This document shows, piece by piece, positions 61,366 to 64,000 of a stretch of DNA of 64,000 nt. The stretch comes from Microplitis mediator (taxonomy: Eukaryota; Arthropoda; Insecta; Hymenoptera; Braconidae). A program made the translations under genes and the position numbers. Every line of letters starts with the position of its first letter. Within the stretch, counting starts at the first letter, position 1. The DNA lies in the NCBI RefSeq assembly GCF_029852145.1, contig NC_079971.1, forward strand, positions 372,001 to 436,000, in the 5' to 3' direction. The notes under the pieces were generated by a model. It searched no databases and had not been told where the DNA came from. It saw only the letters and a list, made by a program, of their open reading frames with translations.

Positions 61366-64000
61366 ATGGGCGGCCAAAAATTTCAATATGACGAAAGTGG
61401 CGGAACATTTTTCTATTTTTTATTATCATTCCTCGCCCTTATTCTCGTGCCAGGAACTTATTACCTCTGGCCACGCTGCCCTAAACCAGGTTAGTTTTTT
61501 ACTCTATTTATTTTATGTCATTACTTGGTTTTAAAACAAATATAATTACAATTAATTATAATTATTATTATTATCAAGATCCACGAGTACGATAAATTAA
61601 ATTACTCGTGACGCTGAACGGTAAAAATAATATTTAAAATATATAAAGTACCGTTTGTTGTTTTTAGATGCTGAGCAATTGTCAAGAGAATGTCATTGTC
61701 CTAGGTGTAAAAAGAAAAAAGAAATATTGTCATCAAATGACTTATGGAAGGCAACCAGAGCGCGTTTACTGTAAATTTTATTATAAATATTTTAATTTAT
61801 AATTAAACTAAATAATTCATTAACTTTTTTTATTTACAGAAAAATTTTTATTATTTTATGTTGGGTCGCACTAGTATTTTTAGCTTACAAAGTTTCACAG
61901 TATGATGCTGAAATGGCTAATTTTGATCCTTATGAAATTCTTGGAGTCTCATCGGTAATTTAAATAATTTTATTTAATTATAAATCTTGATAATTAAAAT
62001 TAATTAATTAATAGGGCGCATCTGAAAGAGAAATAAAAAGGGCGTATCGTAAATTATCGTTGATACTTCACCCTGACAAAGAAACTGGAGATGAAAAAGC
62101 ATTTATGAAGCTAACAAAAGGTCATTATTTTAAATTATTATTATTGAATAAATTAAGTGATTGTATTAAAACTTTTTGGCTTAATTAAAACAGCTTACCA
62201 AGCGCTGACTGATGAAGAGGCTCGTAAAAACTGGGAAAAATACGGGAATCCAGATGGACCTGGTGCTATGAGCTTCGGAATCGCTCTGCCCTCGTGGATC
62301 GTCGAGAAAAAAAATTCGGTGTGGGTACTGGGTCTCTATGCGATGGTTTTCATGGTCGCGTTGCCTACAGTTGTCGGCATGTGGTGGTACAAGAGTATCC
62401 GGTACACCGGTGACCAAATTTTACTCGAGACAACTAAAATTTACTATGCGTTCTTCAATTCCCAACGGCTGACAACTTTGAAACGAGTTATTATGATTCT
62501 CGGCGCTTCTAGTGAGTTTTCAAAAGATTCTAATCCGGAAATAGTTATACGGCAGTCTGATAACGAAGAAGTACCTTCAGTAAGTAATTTAATAAATTCA
62601 TTAATTATTAGTTAATTGGTTAATTAATTAATTATTTTTTTTAGCTGATGAAGAAAATTCAAAATTTAGGAGAGAAAAATAAAGAATTTCCACTGTGTCG
62701 TAATTATTCTCTGAAAGCGCGAGCTATTATTTACGCTCATTTATCGCGTATTCCATTAAATCCGGAGACACTGGAACAAGACCGTCAATATATTATTAAA
62801 AAATGTCCTTATTTAATTCAAGAAATGATCATGTGTGTCAATCAATTAATATTTCTGGCTTACAGTGGTCGCAGTAAGTTTCTAAAAAATTCAATAAATC
62901 GAAATTTTTTATTTAAAGTCAATTAATAAATTTATTTAATTTTAGTCGCGTGTCTACCGACGATCGAGACCATCGAGAATTGTATGAAATTAAGTCCGAT
63001 GATAGTTCAAGGATTTTGGGAATTTACTAACCCGCTTTTACAATTACCGCACATTGAAGAGGAACATTTGAAACATTTTTCGGGTAAAAAACGCAAAATT
63101 AAGACACTCCAGCAGCTAGCACAATTAAAAGGTGATGAGAGGAGACAAATTTTACGTAATTTGACTGATGAACAGTACGAAGATGTTATGAGAGTACTTG
63201 GAAACATGCCTTATGTTGATTTTAAAGTTCAGTCAGAAGGTAAATTAATTTATAAATTTAATTTTGAGTTTAATTTAATTTTTACTAATGAGTTTTTATA
63301 ATTTTTTCCAGTTATTGACGACGATAATCCAACGGTTTACACAGCGGAAGCTGTAGTTACGGTAACGGTAACTCTGTATCGCAAAGACATGCGTCATTTA
63401 TTTGGCGACGAGTCAGTGAAAGAAAAAACGGTCGAAGATGACGAGGACAAGGACAGCAATAATGAGGAAGCAGAACCTTCGTCAGCGAAGTCGGCTCTCT
63501 GGCGTAAGCAGAAGAAAGGCACCAAGAAGACGCGCAATAAAAAACAGCAGCGAGTCACTAAGAAAACTCCGACAACAAAACAGCCGGTCAAGTCTGAAAA
63601 GTCACCGAACTCAAAAGAAGCTTCGGAGAGTGAAAAAACTAATCAGGAGAAAGACAAAGTTGAGAAGAGTGATAAGAATGAGAGTGATAAATTGGGCAGA
63701 GAGTCCAATGGAAGTGAGAGTGAAGCTGAGAGTGAAAAGAGCGAAGAGGAAACGGAGTCAAAGGCTGAAGAAAAGAAAGAGTCCTTTGAAGATGAGGATG
63801 ACGATGAGTGGGAAAAATTCCAGCAGAGGATGAACAAGAGGGAAAAAGTGCTGGAGGGAAGGAGTAATTTGTCCCATGAAGTCCACTGTCCGCTCTTTCC
63901 TGATGTTAAGCAGGAGTACTGGTGGGTTTATATTTGCGATCGTAAGTCGCATACTTTAATTACCACGCCGGTTCATATTACCTCGCTGGTGGACAAGGAG
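61366..64000 (+). CDS. SEC63: Translocation protein SEC63, 3'-truncated by the window end, 8 exons seen
   Basis: SEC63 is the ER-membrane J-protein that recruits BiP to the SEC61 channel for co- and post-translational import. Exons: 61366-61489, 61668-61770, 61840-61954, 62015-62120, 62194-62579, 62645-62873, 62946-63239 and 63312-64000 (open). All junctions are GT..AG and phases agree, giving 682 residues so far; the human protein is about 760, so roughly 80 residues lie beyond the window. The N-terminus MGGQKFQYDESGGTFFYFLL is typical. Hydrophobic segments lie at about 15-35, 77-95 and 191-214. The J domain lies between the second and third, with the HPD motif at 133-135 and the downstream KNWEKYGNPDGP block. 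A Brl/Sec63 domain follows (PLLQLPHIEE at its core), then a Lys/Glu/Ser-rich linker from about residue 475, then the final domain beginning HEVHCPLFP..QEYWWVYI. The ATG sits in aacaATGG, a good initiation context. Confidence 0.96.

Noticed and set aside
1..64000. CRISPR arrays, operons, prokaryotic genes or viral genes
   Set aside because: No regularly spaced repeats, no ribosome binding sites, no capsid, polymerase or integrase frames; the spliced genes are plainly animal.

Overview
The window looks like insect nuclear DNA. It is AT-rich and dense in microsatellites and MITEs (short non-autonomous DNA transposons), its introns are short with GT..AG ends, and its proteins are close to animal housekeeping proteins. 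A hymenopteran is my best guess; nothing in the sequence proves the order.

Layout. Positions 1 to about 52,880 (four fifths of the window) contain no gene that I can reconstruct. This stretch holds simple repeats (hexamer repeats are unusually frequent), pyrimidine- or purine-rich tracts, and at least twelve MITE copies, many nested in one another. Near 42.4-43.1 kb there is a promoter-like block on the minus strand with a possible first coding exon and a CTCF-like site. If that is real, much of 1-42 kb could be the first intron of a large leftward gene, but I found no further exon.

The last 11 kb is compact and genic. DAGLB (plus strand, 52,887-57,034) is complete in 12 exons and encodes 672 residues with the lipase triad visible. 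RRN3/TIF-IA (minus strand, 60,584-57,297) has 6 coding exons and about 591 residues. SEC63 (plus strand, from 61,366) runs off the window at residue 682. All exon joins keep frame when summed by hand. DAGLB and RRN3 converge tail to tail, with their poly(A) hexamers inside one 16-bp palindrome. RRN3 and SEC63 diverge from a shared region of about 680 bp. The products act in different processes: endocannabinoid synthesis, RNA polymerase I initiation and ER protein translocation. Their proximity looks like compact gene packing rather than a pathway cluster.

Two introns carry striking mobile DNA. DAGLB intron 3 holds a 944-bp foldback with arms of about 335 bp that are nearly identical. RRN3 intron 3 holds a 1.14-kb TA-flanked element built from inverted copies of one word (acgcccttttggc), and inside that element sits a SINE with a 5S rRNA-derived head and a 16-bp target duplication.

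The main unexpected pattern is a set of MITE families that differ inside but share three traits: TA target sites, in five of them termini resembling CACWG plus an A-run, and interiors made of inverted copies of a family-specific short word. Empty and filled sites within the window show the TA duplications directly.
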